Below, in pieces: positions 53,279 to 63,925 of a DNA stretch of 64,000 bases. Origin of the DNA: Phytophthora quininea. Taxonomy: Eukaryota; Oomycota; Peronosporomycetes; Peronosporales; Peronosporaceae. The number at the start of each line of letters is the position of its first letter. Within the stretch, counting starts at the first letter, position 1. A program made the position numbers and the translations under genes. Location: positions 47,769 to 111,768 of the forward strand of contig JAAVTG010000048.1 in assembly GCA_011947345.1 (NCBI GenBank). The letters run 5' to 3'. Below the pieces are notes generated by a model. It was not told the origin of the DNA. It saw only the letters and a program-made list of their open reading frames with translations, and did no database searches.

Positions 53279-54158
53279 TGTAATAAACCCCGTGGTGGCA
53301 ACGACCGTAACCCGGATCGCCATGGCCAGAACCAGGAAAAGACGTACGTGGAGGTGGACGCCGAAGACGGATGCTGCGACGAGCAGTAGAGTCGGGCTGA
53401 CGAAAAACCGCAAGCCAGCGGCGGTTTTAGATCTCGCGACGGGTGGCGCGGAGTGACGAAAGGTAGCGACGGTTCGATGGTGTGGCCAAGAGCAGCGGCT
53501 CGAGGGCGCAGTTGATAATTTGCGCAACCGAGCGCAGGAGAGCCGAGCACAAGGAAGTTGAAAAGTCGCACAGGAGCGCACAGCAGTTGGAAGTCGCACG
53601 TGGTGACGTTAGACAGCGACACGGACAGGAACAGCAAGCCGACACACAGGTCGGCCGGCTCACGAGCAGAAGAAGACAGCGACCAAAGGGATCGCGACGT
53701 TGCAGAGGCCCGGCGGGGAAGCTCGTCGAGGTCACGGTGAGGCCCAGCGAGGAAACTCGTTGAGGTCACGATAGGCCCAGCGGGGAAACTCGTTGAGGTC
53801 ACGGTAGGCCCGGCGGGAAAACTCGTCGAGGTCACGTTCTAGGTCCGGCGACCGCCTTGGCAGTCGTCGAGATCACGTTGGAGGGCCGGTGGTCGTAGAG
53901 ATCGCCGAGCTCACGTTTGAGGACCGGTGGTCGTAAGGATCGCTGAGTTCACGGTGGTAACAGTAGTTGAAGTCGGAACAGGTAGTTAATAGAAATTGGT
54001 GATAGCACCGGCGCGAGGAACTCAGTTGGTTCCTCGTCGGCCATCGGTTGTTGGAGAGTTACGTTGAGAGGGGAAGGAGAAGCTCGAACCCGTCGGAAAG
54101 CGGGGTCAGCATCTGAGCGCGACTGCCCCAGGAGCGGGGTAATCAAGAGCTCATTACA
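53279..54158 (+). repeat. Element C 3' LTR
   Basis: 880 bp, nearly identical to 43966-44845. Confidence 0.93.
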
Positions 54159-55968
54159 ATAGCAATGACCGTCGAGTTTTATTTCCCCATAAGCTTCGAA
54201 GTGACCGACCTGATTGCAAGCGGAGTGGGGTCTTCTGGAGAGAATATGCGCCTTTGAACCTTCTGCTAGACCGTCCATGGTGGAGATTATCCACGAAATG
54301 GGCGTTCTGGCCAAGTGGCATGGTCGATCGTTTGTTGCCGCACCTCGAACGCCTTCATCCATGGTTAAGAACCTGCGCTCCTACGAGATCCAGACTCTTG
54401 GGATGACCTTGCCAAACGCACTGGAGGAAGCTGAAATGATGTGTGATGAACCAGAAAATGCTGATTTCAACGAAGTAAATCGCCCCGTACTTGATCGTCT
54501 GCTAGACGTATTTGACCAAATGCTCTTGTCGACAAAACATGCGACAGTCGAGCTGATCGAACAATTTAGTCTCATCGTACTGCGCTTTTTAGATATGCTG
54601 GATCAACAATCGCTGGGTGGTACAAACGCCATTGCTAGTATGTGCGCCTCTCGAATCATCTCCGGCAAGAACTACACCTTCCACCACGAAATTGACTCCT
54701 TATTGCTTGCTCTGAACCTTCGTGGTGGTGGTGAAGTCCATAAGTGGCGAACAGCGTGGACAGAGACCCGCCAACGCCAACGCAGCACCATGAAGACCTG
54801 TCTTGACGATCCGACCCGCTTGCTGAGCCAGCTATCGAACGAAAATGAACGATGTGAAGCGGTGGCAATGCTGCAATTCGAAGCAATAAACGAGATGAGC
54901 GCGTACTCTGGAGACAAATTGCCGTCAAGTACTATGGCATCATCAGCAGAATGTCTTTCGATCGAAAATGGCCGGGAGCTACCTGTGTGGTTCATCCCTC
55001 CGTATCAAGTGCAGTTAGGGAAGCACATTGCAGATGGATCTTTCGGCGCCGTGTATCACGGCGAGTGGCTTGATACCGATGTGGTGGTGAAGCAAGTGCT
55101 GCTGGACCAAACGGATCAAGAGAATCGGGAGCAATTCCGTCACGAAGCAAATTTGTGGTTCTCTCTGAACCACCCCAACTTGATTAAGCTGTATGGGGCG
55201 TGTCATCAAGGGAGACCGTTCTTCGTGTGTGAACGGGCAAAGCACGGTACGTTGACTTCATATCTGCGGGGCAAAAGTCGAGGGAAAATATGGTCAGCAA
55301 TTGGAGATGCAGCGTTGGGGCTCCAACATCTCCACGACCACAACATCGTCCACCGTGATCTGAAGGGAAACAACATTCTGGTCTGTGCCAGCATCGGCCG
55401 GTCACCTACGGCAAAACTCGCAGACTTTGGACTGAGTATTGCTACGAACCGTGCAGACGCTCCAAAACCTGACGACAATAGTGTGCTTAGAGCATTTCGA
55501 TGGAAGGCTCCTGAGTGTTTGATGGGCGCAAAACCAACGTTCGCATCGGATATTTACTCGCTCGGCATGTGCATTATAGAGATTGTTACGGGACAACCTC
55601 CATGGGGAAATACGTTGCCGGATGCTACAGTGATACACAACGTGACCGACAGAACAATGTTGCCAGCACGCCCCGACTGCTTCGACGAACAGGAATGGCA
55701 CCTGGTAGCACGTATGTGTTGCTTCAATCCGGAACAACGAATCCCCATAGGTGTGTCATTAACTGTGCATTCAACTTCGCGGCCAGTGGTCGTAACGTTA
55801 CTGTCTGATCTAAGAGAATTGGAGTTAAATTTTTGTGAAAAGCGAAAGGTTTATTCGCGGTGGACACTGACCGTTAAGTGCTTGATTCTTTCCCAGGAGA
55901 GCCCTAGAAGGGTACGACATGATGAGCTGCCAATGGAACTTAGCAAAACCTACCTCTGCTTTGATTAA
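54159..55968 (+). pseudogene. Tandem kinase gene, second part with an active-type kinase domain
   Basis: Resumes the gene cut at 43965. After a frame change, LLERICAFEPSARPSMVEII closes the first kinase domain. A helical linker follows (LDRLLDVFDQMLLSTKHATV, IEQFSLIVLRFLDMLDQQSL), then a second, complete kinase: glycine loop GKHIADGSFGAVYHGEWL, Lys in DVVVKQVLL, LNHPNLIKLYGAC, HRDLKGNN, LADFGLS, FRWKAPE, DIYSLGMCIIEIV and CFNPEQRI. All catalytic residues are in place (TKL style). Beyond NPEQRI the ending no longer looks like the family, so an intron or error is likely near 55745. Pseudokinase-linker-kinase is the original architecture. Confidence 0.75.
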
Positions 55969-56219
55969 TCCTAAAGATCCATAGTGGAAAACATCCCCAC
56001 CAAAGCTAGCGTCTATTAGGGATAGTTGGCTTCCAGCCACGCTAGGCGGCATGGCCTTCTCTTTTAGGAGACGCGTAGACTGCTGCGAATTCAGATCACA
56101 AACGTCTGGGTGAAAGAAACACTGAGGACAGAAACAGCAAAACATTAAAGTCGTTAACTCCGTCGACCAACAATGTTGGGCTCGTCTTGGGAAATCGGTT
56201 CTGTAGCCAGCACGCAATA
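55969..56219. other. Spacer
   Basis: No supported gene. Confidence 0.3.
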
Positions 56220-57090
56220 CCAACGCGGCCAGCAGTCATAGCCGCCGTGAAAGTCTTGGTGGTACAGTCCTTGGATTGATTGGCACATAGCCATTTCAGG
56301 ATCTCGAAGTGGCCATACTCATCTGCGATGTTGATTTTTACGCGCGTGCTTCACATTCGTGTGTAGCCTTTTCACCCCGCGAAATGGCCATACTTCACTG
56401 CAACCTCGATCACTGTTGTCGTGCTTCCCTCGGGTCGATTGGCGCGCAGCACTGAACCATAGATAAACATCCCTGTGCAGTGGCATTTTTCAGGTTCGGA
56501 GATCTGCGGGGAGGGCGGCCAAATACAAGAGTGCCGTCCCCCAGCAGTTCAGGCGGATGGAGGCCACGTGGCCTCCACAGCTGCCCTACGTCTGCTGTTA
56601 TATTAAAAATACTATACTATACAATTCCTAGACATTTAAATCCTTTCCTCTGATTGGATACAGGCATCATCCACAGCATCGGTTGCACACCATTCTTTGC
56701 GAAACATGAACACTACTTCAGTTTCTTCTTGCATCACTTTCCGATCGTGTCAGTGTCAGCGACATAAATTCCAAGCCTACCAGCGCGTGGCTCTTGAGGT
56801 GATGCTCTCTTTATAGTCATCGTCGCAGCAGCATATCCGGGGACGTGGGACGACAAAGAATCCAAACTGTGGCATAATTGCGGAGCTTCTAAGTTACCGT
56901 GTTTCGCAGCTTCATCCATGACACCGTAGACTGGAAGCTTAGATTGAAGATAGCTATCCAACAACCACTTTACACTGTCCACGCTGCCGCAAATAAAGCA
57001 TTGTTGTATCTGTCTTTCTCATGGAGGTACTACATCACTTCGACATGGCCTCCGATTTTTGTACTTTCAAGTGGATTGACCAATTAGATA
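56220..57090 (-). pseudogene. Ankyrin-repeat gene remnant
   Basis: Reading right to left, short segments match the oomycete ankyrin repeat family in varying frames: NGGHVEVM then a stop and YLHEKDRYNNALFAAAW, SVKWLLDSYLQSK, VMDEAAKHGNLEA, and VIEVAVKYGHFAG. Several stops and shifts make it non-functional. Same family as 2592-3577. Confidence 0.5.
56558..56577. repeat. Perfect 20-bp palindrome
   Basis: TGGAGGCCACGTGGCCTCCA is its own reverse complement and holds a CACGTG core (E-box type). It lies in unassigned DNA inside the ankyrin remnant region. Confidence 0.8.
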
Positions 57091-57188
57091 AATGATTTAG
57101 TACAAAGAACACTCGATGCGATAAGATGGCAAGCTCCGTTAGTATATTTCATCTCTCTTACGAAAAGAACTAACGTTACGGTCGAGCT

Positions 57189-57617
57189 CTACGAGCGTCT
57201 CGCCCGCGTAACTTCGTAGCCGTTCTCACGACGCACCTGCGTGAACTTTTCGAGAATGGACTTGTATCTCTCCTTCTGGTGAGCATTCATTATCTCGTCA
57301 AGATCCTTCGCCGAGACATGTTTCACCCAAAACGAGACGGTGCGGGTGACCTCTTCGTCGTCAGCCTTCATCAGCCGCTCGAACAGTGCTGTGTTAATCC
57401 ACTGACCCAGTCCTCTCTCTTCCTTGTCGTCGTCGTCCTCCTCCTCCTCAACGGTGGTCTTGCTCCTCAGAAAGCGCTTCTCCGTAACGTCCGTCAGGGC
57501 CTCAACTCCGTTCACCATCTGTCTCGAGGTCATCTTCGACAGACCGGTGGTCGCTGAAACTTCGTCGCTCGAGGCAAAGGCGATCGCAGCCGCCATCAGG
57601 ACGAAAGAAAGTCGCAT
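57189..57617 (-). CDS. RxLR-dEER secreted effector
   Basis: 142 residues from the ATG at 57615-57617; the longer open frame upstream lacks a signal peptide at its front, which decides the start. Residues 1-22 form a signal peptide (MRLSFVLMAAAIAFASSDEV). The RFLR motif is at about 47-50, followed by an acidic run and DKEER (dEER) at about 64-68. The effector domain (about 69-142) is helical, with WINTALFERLMKADDEE and SFWVKHVSAKDLDEIM, Trp/hydrophobic spacing like a single WY-type unit, and a basic C-terminus. Such proteins are secreted and act inside plant cells. The frame is intact, and flanking DNA is transposon-rich. Confidence 0.88.
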   Translation of the reverse strand: MRLSFVLMAAAIAFASSDEVSATTGLSKMTSRQMVNGVEALTDVTEKRFLRSKTTVEEEEDDDDKEERGLGQWINTALFERLMKADDEEVTRTVSFWVKHVSAKDLDEIMNAHQKERYKSILEKFTQVRRENGYEVTRARRS

Positions 57618-57849
57618 CTTGGCGCGGAGGGAGTGCTTGGCGGCGATGGAGGGAATTGGAGAATGAAGTCGTTGTCCAAAATTGAAGAAGCCACACACGA
57701 CGACGAGAACTCAAACGCCAACGACTGGCAGCTAGACAGACACGTTTATTCCGATGGAAACCATTCTGTACCAGTATGCTTGTTCACTCTCAATTCGCGC
57801 AGATTAGAATAATCAACATTTCTTGAACTTTGAGAGCAATTAAACTAAT
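57618..57849. other. Promoter side of the RxLR gene
   Basis: Upstream region of the minus-strand effector. No further gene. Confidence 0.4.
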
Positions 57850-58120
57850 CCAGTAGATAGCTACTATTTTCAACGCCCATTGCGTCAACTAGTAGATCAT
57901 CGCTACGCTCCTCAGTTGCGCGGCGTTTGCACCGCCTACTTCGCTTCGCTCGGGGCGGGCAAGGATCCCGCGCGGATTAGGTAGAACCTACTACTTAGCG
58001 GTCTGCATCCGGCCTACGCGCCGTCCCCTGACAGACTTCCGCTACGCTTCGATTGTCAAGGCGCCTCTCTAAGGCCTCAAAGTGCTATGTAGTCCAAGTA
58101 GTAGATATCTACTGGGTTAC
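57850..58120. repeat. MITE-like element with short inverted ends and GC-rich core
   Basis: Left end CCAGTAGATAGCTACT (57850-57865) and right end AGTAGATATCTACTGG (58099-58114) are inverted repeats with one mismatch. The core is unusually GC-rich, with repeated CGCTACGC/CGCTTCGC motifs able to form hairpins. No clear target duplication. It may be a MITE or a Helitron terminus. Confidence 0.45.
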
Positions 58121-58381
58121 TATAATTCCTCTTTGAGAGGATATGGATGGGACAGTAACATCAACTTTACCAAAAACTGTATACCGATGTTTTCTCCTTT
58201 CGCCAACACAGCCCAAAATGAAATCCTTGTTGAGCTTGCGCCATTCAAACTGCCTCTCGAAGTGCGTAATCCATGTGTACAGGCATTTAATGGGACCACA
58301 TTCAATGACGATGCCAACTTGTTTGACGACAATTTATGTTCAGACTCAGCTCCTCCATTGTCGTTCATCACTAGTCGAGCG

Positions 58382-58450
58382 CCGCCGCTACGCGGCGGTG
58401 GGTTATGGTTGGATGCAGCTGTGTGAACCGTCCGCCTCCGCGCTCCGGCG
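58382..58450. repeat. GC hairpins near the Helitron remnant
   Basis: CCGCCGC-TAC-GCGGCGG (58382-58398) is a perfect 7-bp stem with a 3-base loop. A second CCGCC...GGCGG pair follows at about 58430-58450. Hairpins of this kind occur near Helitron 3' ends, and the helicase remnant at 58640-59460 on the minus strand would have its 3' end on this side. Confidence 0.45.
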
Positions 58451-58639
58451 GGATGATTTAGCTTTTCGCACGAATTAGTAAGTAGTGCAATCTAAAACGT
58501 ACAGGCATATAAAACGTGTCATGAAAATTGCCAAGTTCCGTTTGTCCAAAATAAAGCTTGGTTCTAGTTCGTAGTGGCAAGCTACTACATCTGGCCTAGC
58601 AATAGACCTCGACTCCTAATCAAAATCGGCGTGTACACG

Positions 58640-59460
58640 ATGCTTCTCGTGTACACTCCTCCGTCCGGGTCTACGAACTCTGGATACTCAATCAACGCCT
58701 TGAACTTGCTTCGGGAGGTCACGCGAGACAACGCCACATACAACTGGCCATGGAAAAGCACGGGAAGCCAAGTACAGCCCCAAGTTTAACACCGTCTGAC
58801 CTTGGGCCTTGTTAATCGTCATGGCGAATGCTGGTTGCACGGGAAATGCTTTCGTCGTAGCCGGAAGGGGAAATCGGAGCTGTCGTCGTCGCTCACGAAC
58901 ATAATTCTCGGGATGAGTACTTCTTGGCCTGTTCGTTCTCCAGTCATAATTGTTGCTCGAATGACGTGGTCCTTCAAGCCGACGATTCGTAGACGCGTTC
59001 CGTTGCACAGTCCAAGATCCGGGTTCAGATTTCTCATCATCATGATGGGGATGCCCTTCTTAAGCAACAGTCTGTGAGGTGGAATCCGTTCATGTTCACC
59101 GAGAGGAGAAACTCCTGCTCGAAAAACGTTCCGTCGTCATCTTCTACCGAGTCCACCGACAAATACTCCGCGCTGTCTCCGGAAGTCGAGCTGCGACTGC
59201 CTCGTTGATTCTCCGTACCGTCTCGTTCGTAGTCGTCAAAATGGTCCGACTGGCAAAATATTCGTCACTCGCAACCTCCGGATTGGCAACGTCGGCATAC
59301 ATTGCGTCAATGATGCGGGTCATACCCCTTGGTATTGCCCCTGGAGCTATTTCCTCGTCCTCGTCGTCTTCTACAGGAGGATTCGGGATCAGCATATCAG
59401 CTGGAATCTTGATGTAGTCATTGCCGAGATCAGCACGTTTTCGTGCCACATGCGCGGATC
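58640..59460 (-). pseudogene. Helitron-type helicase (Pif1 family), C-terminal remnant
   Basis: Two minus frames. 59449 to about 59100: IPRGMTRIIDAMYADVANPE, TILTTTNETVRRINEAVAAR. About 59067-58690: LKKGIPIMMMRNLNPDLGLC, NGTRLRIVGLKDHVIRATIM, FPVQPAFAMTINKAQGQTVL. These are the last motifs of the Pif1-like helicase found in Helitrons (the LRNLNP..GLCNGTR and AMTINKAQGQ blocks). The Rep nuclease part and helicase motifs I-IV are not seen, so it is a 3' fragment. Confidence 0.75.
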
Positions 59461-60325
59461 TGTTTGCAGTTCAAGCTAACGAACCAACGGCTGAGTTGCC
59501 TTTGCCTTTGTAAAAACCACACCTTCTCAGGAGGCAACACACTCTTGCCGTATGGAGTGGAACCCCCGGGTCGGGCTACTTTGAAGGTGATAACGACCTT
59601 CCTGATGCCAGGAATCGCAAGGGACCCAGACACTTCCCAACAAATAAAAACTTGGCTAGACCAGACTGGAAAGCTATGACACCCAGTGGGTGTGCACGCT
59701 CAGCCTACAGCTTGATCACCTCGGCGCTTCTGGTCGCAACGTAGCGATCTCAGCGACTTCGAGCTTCCGCACAAGTGGCTTGCTTCTCCTGGGTGTCCAA
59801 CGTGCTTTGCAGACCGGCACGCGACTTATTCGTCAGGATAACTCAACGGCCCGACCAGGACGTCTTCGACCGTTTCGCGAGCTCCGTGACGAGGTTTGAG
59901 AACTTGGCCCAGTTGGTGCTGACAGCTCCTTATGCCATGGCAAAGCTGTGCCAGGTCAAACTCTTCTCTTCACTCGTCGGCCGGGAAGGGTTCAAATCGC
60001 GCGCCTTGCTCCGCAGCATCACCCCAACAGTTGGGGTCTGCTTGATCGACGTCTTGACTTGCTGGAACACAGACGCCAATTCGAGCTTCCAGCTGCAGGT
60101 CAGGTCGAGACCCCTGGGTCAGAGCACGAAGACTTCTCTGTTACCAGCACTCAAGTCGAAGCTCCCCCCTATCTACAAGAAACAGTTGGAGACTCGAGCA
60201 CGTACGAGCTCAATCGGCTGTCGGAGGAAAAAAGCGGGGAGAGAGAGGTATCCCCAACGCACGGCAGCTCGGCATTTCCTCGGTTGACTACTTGGTGCGT
60301 TGGTAGACGCTCTGAGGCGGTCAAG
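59461..60325. other. Unassigned DNA upstream of the FYVE/GAF gene
   Basis: Overlapping open frames on both strands but no recognisable domain. The last few hundred bases probably hold the promoter and 5' leader of the gene at 60326. Confidence 0.4.
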
Positions 60326-62489
60326 ATGTACTCCATGTTCCCCATGGTGGAGAAGTCGTACCGGGTCAACATCACGAGCGACATCGAGCGCGACCTGCGC
60401 TTCTTGGGCCAGTCTCGCGTCGACGCGCTGACGTCGCCGTTCGCCATGAAGCTGATCAAGGACAAGGCGACCTGCAGCTGTACGAGCTGCGGGAGAAGGA
60501 GTTCTTCACCATGAAGGCCGTGATGACGGTCAACGCCTCGCTGCAAGACGTCATGCACATGCTCAGTATGGACAACACCGCCAAGCTCCGGGAAGTCATG
60601 GGCGAGGTCTTCGGCACACTGTTTCTGGACGGCGTCGTGCTGTACAAGAAGCCGGAGTCCAAGTCGAGGCCCAACGAGAGTCTGTCGGTGGCCTGGACGG
60701 CGCTGCAGGCGTCCAAACCCAACTTACCTCACCGTGACTACGTCTTCCTGAGATACAACGACGTCTTCGAGAAGAACGCCGAGCACGGCAGTCTGTACCA
60801 CAACGCTGGCTCGGGGCTTTACATTGGCGCCTCCATTTGGGAGTCGATCGAGTTGGACGGATGCGAGCCGCTTCCTCCGTCGCAGAATGTGGTGCGGCTT
60901 CGACTACGACGCACGGGCTTTGTCGTGGAAGAGCTGAGTCACGATTGCTCGCTGCAAGTGTCCTTCTTCCTATCTGAGAGCCACCCGGACCGCGACTCGG
61001 TGTCGACACTGACGCGAAACTGGATGACAAAGGTCGTGAGCAGTGTGGCTAAGATCCCCAGCGCTCTCTTGACCCGAGCCTTGTCTTCTCACAGTCTGCT
61101 CACGAAGAAGGACTTCCGCAAGGATGGACCGCAGTGCTACCTGTGTCTAAAGGCCTTCACAGTGTTCCGACGAAAGCACCACTGCAGAGTCTGCGGCGAC
61201 GTCGTGTGCAGCAGCTGCTCGAGATGAAGTCCATGCGCCACAGCAGCGGGAACCGTGACGTTCGCTTGTGCAGTCAATGCCGACTCACCAGCACCACCTC
61301 CATCTTGTCCTCGGACAGCGGGTCCAACTCGATCTCCCAAGCAAATGCAAGTGCCAGGAGCCTGCCAAGCATGTCGACAATGTCGTACGAAAGCTACGAC
61401 GTCGAGGCCAGTCAGAGTTCAGCATCCACATGCACTGCGCCGACGAACGTTTCCGAGTCGTACAGCGAGACGATTGAAGACGCATCCGCTTACAAGCCAC
61501 GGTTCTTTCCGTCAGCGCTCTTCGGACAGCCCTGTGCTCGGTCCTATCAGCGATTCCACTCATCGTCGTGGCGGTCACAGTCCTGTGAAGCTGGATGGAG
61601 ATTCATCGTCCGAGTATTCCGAGTTTGGCGAATTCCATTGGGATGAAGACACTGCTACTCGTCCGAGCGCAGCCGACATGGCCCAACTGGAGCGCAAGCT
61701 CACCATTCGCGAGAACACGCCGTTCAACTACGCGCTCAACTACAGCAGTCGACAGGAATGGCCGAAGGCACCGATCCCAGCACAAGAGGAAGCTCGACTC
61801 GAGAAGGTCCGCGAGCTTCACTTGACAGACCCGGGCAAGCAGTTCCAAGAGATGTGTGAGTATGCTGCTGCCGAGTTGGGCTGCCAGATCGCTGCGATCT
61901 GCTTCATCGGCGACAAGAGCGGCTTCCTTATGGCACGAATGGGTCTCGACAAACGTGAACTGCCGCGTAACATGCTGATGGACGCCCACGTGATCATGTC
62001 AAGGAGCCGACGATCATCCTCGACGCAGGAGAAGACCTTCGCTTCGTGCACAACCCGCTGGTGGTCGATGGCCGCGTGCGATTCTTTGCCGGCTTCCCGT
62101 TGGTCACTTCGGACGGCCACGTCGTGGGCTCCTTGAGCGTCGCCGATCCGTTCGCTCGCGAGCTACTCCCTGGCGATAAGTATCTATTCCTCCGCAGCTT
62201 GGCCGACGTGGCGATGCGAGGCGTCGAGCAGAACACTCTGATGAGCGTCGCAGTGCGACGGGATGGCGGCAACGTCAACTCGGTCAAGTCCACCATCCAT
62301 GCGCCAGCACCTACAGGAATGAACATTGCCGACGCTGAACTCACCATGCAGGAGCTGCTTCGAACGGCGTACACGACGCAGTGCCAAGTTCGGATGCAAG
62401 TGAATCCGTCTCAGAGTGAGACGTTCTGTCCTGCCGACCCCATTGAGCCACCTATAAGCCCGTGTCCAGTAGCATACGATACCAATTAG
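60326..62489 (+). CDS. START-like / FYVE zinc finger / GAF protein (frame broken in several places)
   Basis: Begins at the ATG at 60326 (MYSMFPMVEKSYRVNITSDI). A START-like lipid-binding region runs to about 60970 (LYELREKEFFTMKAVMTVNA, RYNDVFEKNAEHGSLYHNAG, LSHDCSLQVSFFLSESHPD). The FYVE finger follows (CYLCLKAFTVFRRKHHCRVC, VVCSSCS, then RLCSQC in another frame); FYVE domains bind PI3P on endosomes. A Ser-rich linker follows, then a GAF domain (MCEYAAAELGCQIAAICFIG, FLMARMGLDKRELPRN, RVRFFAGFPLVTSDGHVVGS). Frames change near 60462, 61226, 61500 and 61999, at least two of them at homopolymers one base short. Coding quality between breaks is excellent, so I think the real gene is intact. The stop overlaps the stop of the convergent NDUFA6 gene. 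Confidence 0.78.
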
Positions 62490-62923
62490 TTCTTGTTTGA
62501 ATAAGTCAAAACAAACGCAAAGTTTGTATTTCTCAGGCATCTTTTGAGCTCGTCCTCCTCGTCGTCCACGCCGGCGAAGAACTTGTCGAGCGACTCCTCC
62601 ACCGAGTTGGCGGCCGGCTTGGGCGCCCGCAGGGCCTCGGCGCTCTCCAGCAGCGCCATAAGGTGGGCCTTCTGCTTCCACTGCATCAGCGTCTCCTCCA
62701 TCTCCATGTTGGCCTTGGTGATCAGCATGTCCACCACGCGCGGGTCCTTGACGTCGGCGTGCTGGCGGAACAGAGCCTGCACGGCCAGGCGCGCGTCCGA
62801 CGGCTCCATCGGGATGTCGTACAGCGTCAGCACGCGGGGCACCTGCTTGGTGATGTAGCGGTACAGCGTCACGGCCGGGCTGGACGTCGCCGCCGCCTTC
62901 TCCGCTGCCACGCGCAGAGCCAT
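62486..62923 (-). CDS. NDUFA6: NADH dehydrogenase (complex I) subunit NDUFA6/B14, LYR protein
   Basis: 145 residues if started at the ATG at 62921-62923 (MALRVAAEKAAATSSPAVTL). The LYR motif is in TLYRYITKQVPRVLTLYDIP, and the diagnostic block is HADVKDPRVVDMLITKANME then ETLMQWKQKAHLMALL, which matches the mitochondrial complex I accessory subunit B14. LYR proteins of this type bind the mitochondrial acyl-carrier protein. The C-terminus is extended by an Asp/Glu-rich tail. A longer frame to 63049 is open, but the upstream part does not look like the family. It lies tail-to-tail with the FYVE/GAF gene; the stop codons overlap (62486-62489). Confidence 0.85.
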   Translation of the reverse strand: MALRVAAEKAAATSSPAVTLYRYITKQVPRVLTLYDIPMEPSDARLAVQALFRQHADVKDPRVVDMLITKANMEMEETLMQWKQKAHLMALLESAEALRAPKPAANSVEESLDKFFAGVDDEEDELKRCLRNTNFAFVLTYSNKN

Positions 62924-63925
62924 GAGCGATCGATCAAAGTCTCTTCCCCTCGGCAGGCCGCTTTTGAGCCACACGCAAAGTGAACCCCCAGAACCGTACT
63001 CAGGGCATACAAACTGCAAGTGAACGGTGCCATCATTTGCAGTCACCAAGTTACGGGTTACGCATACCCTCCATCTTCAACGCGAAAATCTGTGCACGCT
63101 CACCGACGGCGGCAGCGAAAACTGTGAACGCTGCGGAGCTTCACCGATAGGAGCAACATTTCACTTCCCACACTGCACACTGAAGCACCTCACCTTTTTC
63201 AATAAACCGGAAGCGCAGTTCAAAGCAAAGTGTGGACACGCTTCGTTAGCAGCAGATTGGGGCTCCAAATAGAGACGTCCACGACAACGAGCAGTGGAGT
63301 GGATGCTACACAACGCAAGATCCTCCACAGGCAAGTCCAAGTGTTGGATGCAGCATCGATGCTCCTCCCCAAAGCTTCGTCGTGACAACTGTCAATTTTC
63401 GGGGTTAGCTCTTGTACATGTAATGAGAACTTTGCCGATGGAAGTTGGATGAAAGTATGTACCGTGATTTGCCGAGCTCGACCATGGAAGGCGACGGCGC
63501 AAATGTACACAAAGCTGCTTCGACAGCAAGTCTCCGTCTCCAACTTGGTGCCATGTCTGCTCGCCTTCTCTTTGTCCGGTCCTCCATCTGAGTTTTGCGC
63601 TCGGTCTCGGTGGGCACGCGTTGCCCGCAGGCCACCGCCGCCGCTGCTTTGAAAGCTGTGCTTCACGCTGCAACAGCGCTCAATTTTGGCCCCAGTCAGC
63701 CCCGGATGTGTGCGTCGTGTGAAATTGCGCCTATCTCGGATTACGTCCAGGGCCGAGCTCGTGATCCGCGCAGTCGAGACCTGAGCGCTGCTGTACAATG
63801 CATTTACAGCTTTCTGGAGTCACTTGGCGTTCGCGACTTTATCGTCACTGCTGTCCCCGAAACGGAGACTCCGAGGCATTCGCCTGCAGCACTTTGCTGT
63901 GAACATTGCGCCATCGCCTCAAACG
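62924..63925. other. Intergenic region upstream of NDUFA6
   Basis: Contains the minus-strand promoter of NDUFA6. Open frames on both strands have no recognisable domains. Confidence 0.4.

Larger units (their letters stand above)
43966..54158 (+). mobile_element. Element C: 10.2-kb Ty3/Gypsy LTR retrotransposon
   Basis: Bounded by 880-bp LTRs (TGTAATAAACC...CTCATTACA) with two substitutions and two G-run length differences between them, and flanked by the 4-bp duplication ATAG (43962-43965 and 54159-54162). Primer-binding site at the first base after the 5' LTR and purine tract before the 3' LTR. Genes left to right: low-complexity leader and gag (44879-47003), spacer, protease (47709-48737), RT/RNase H (48719-50686), integrase (50728-53265). 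It cuts a tandem kinase gene. Confidence 0.94.

Noticed and set aside
63220..63798. 192-residue minus-strand ORF upstream of NDUFA6
   Set aside because: No domain, overlapping open frames on both strands, and composition typical of GC-rich intergenic DNA.
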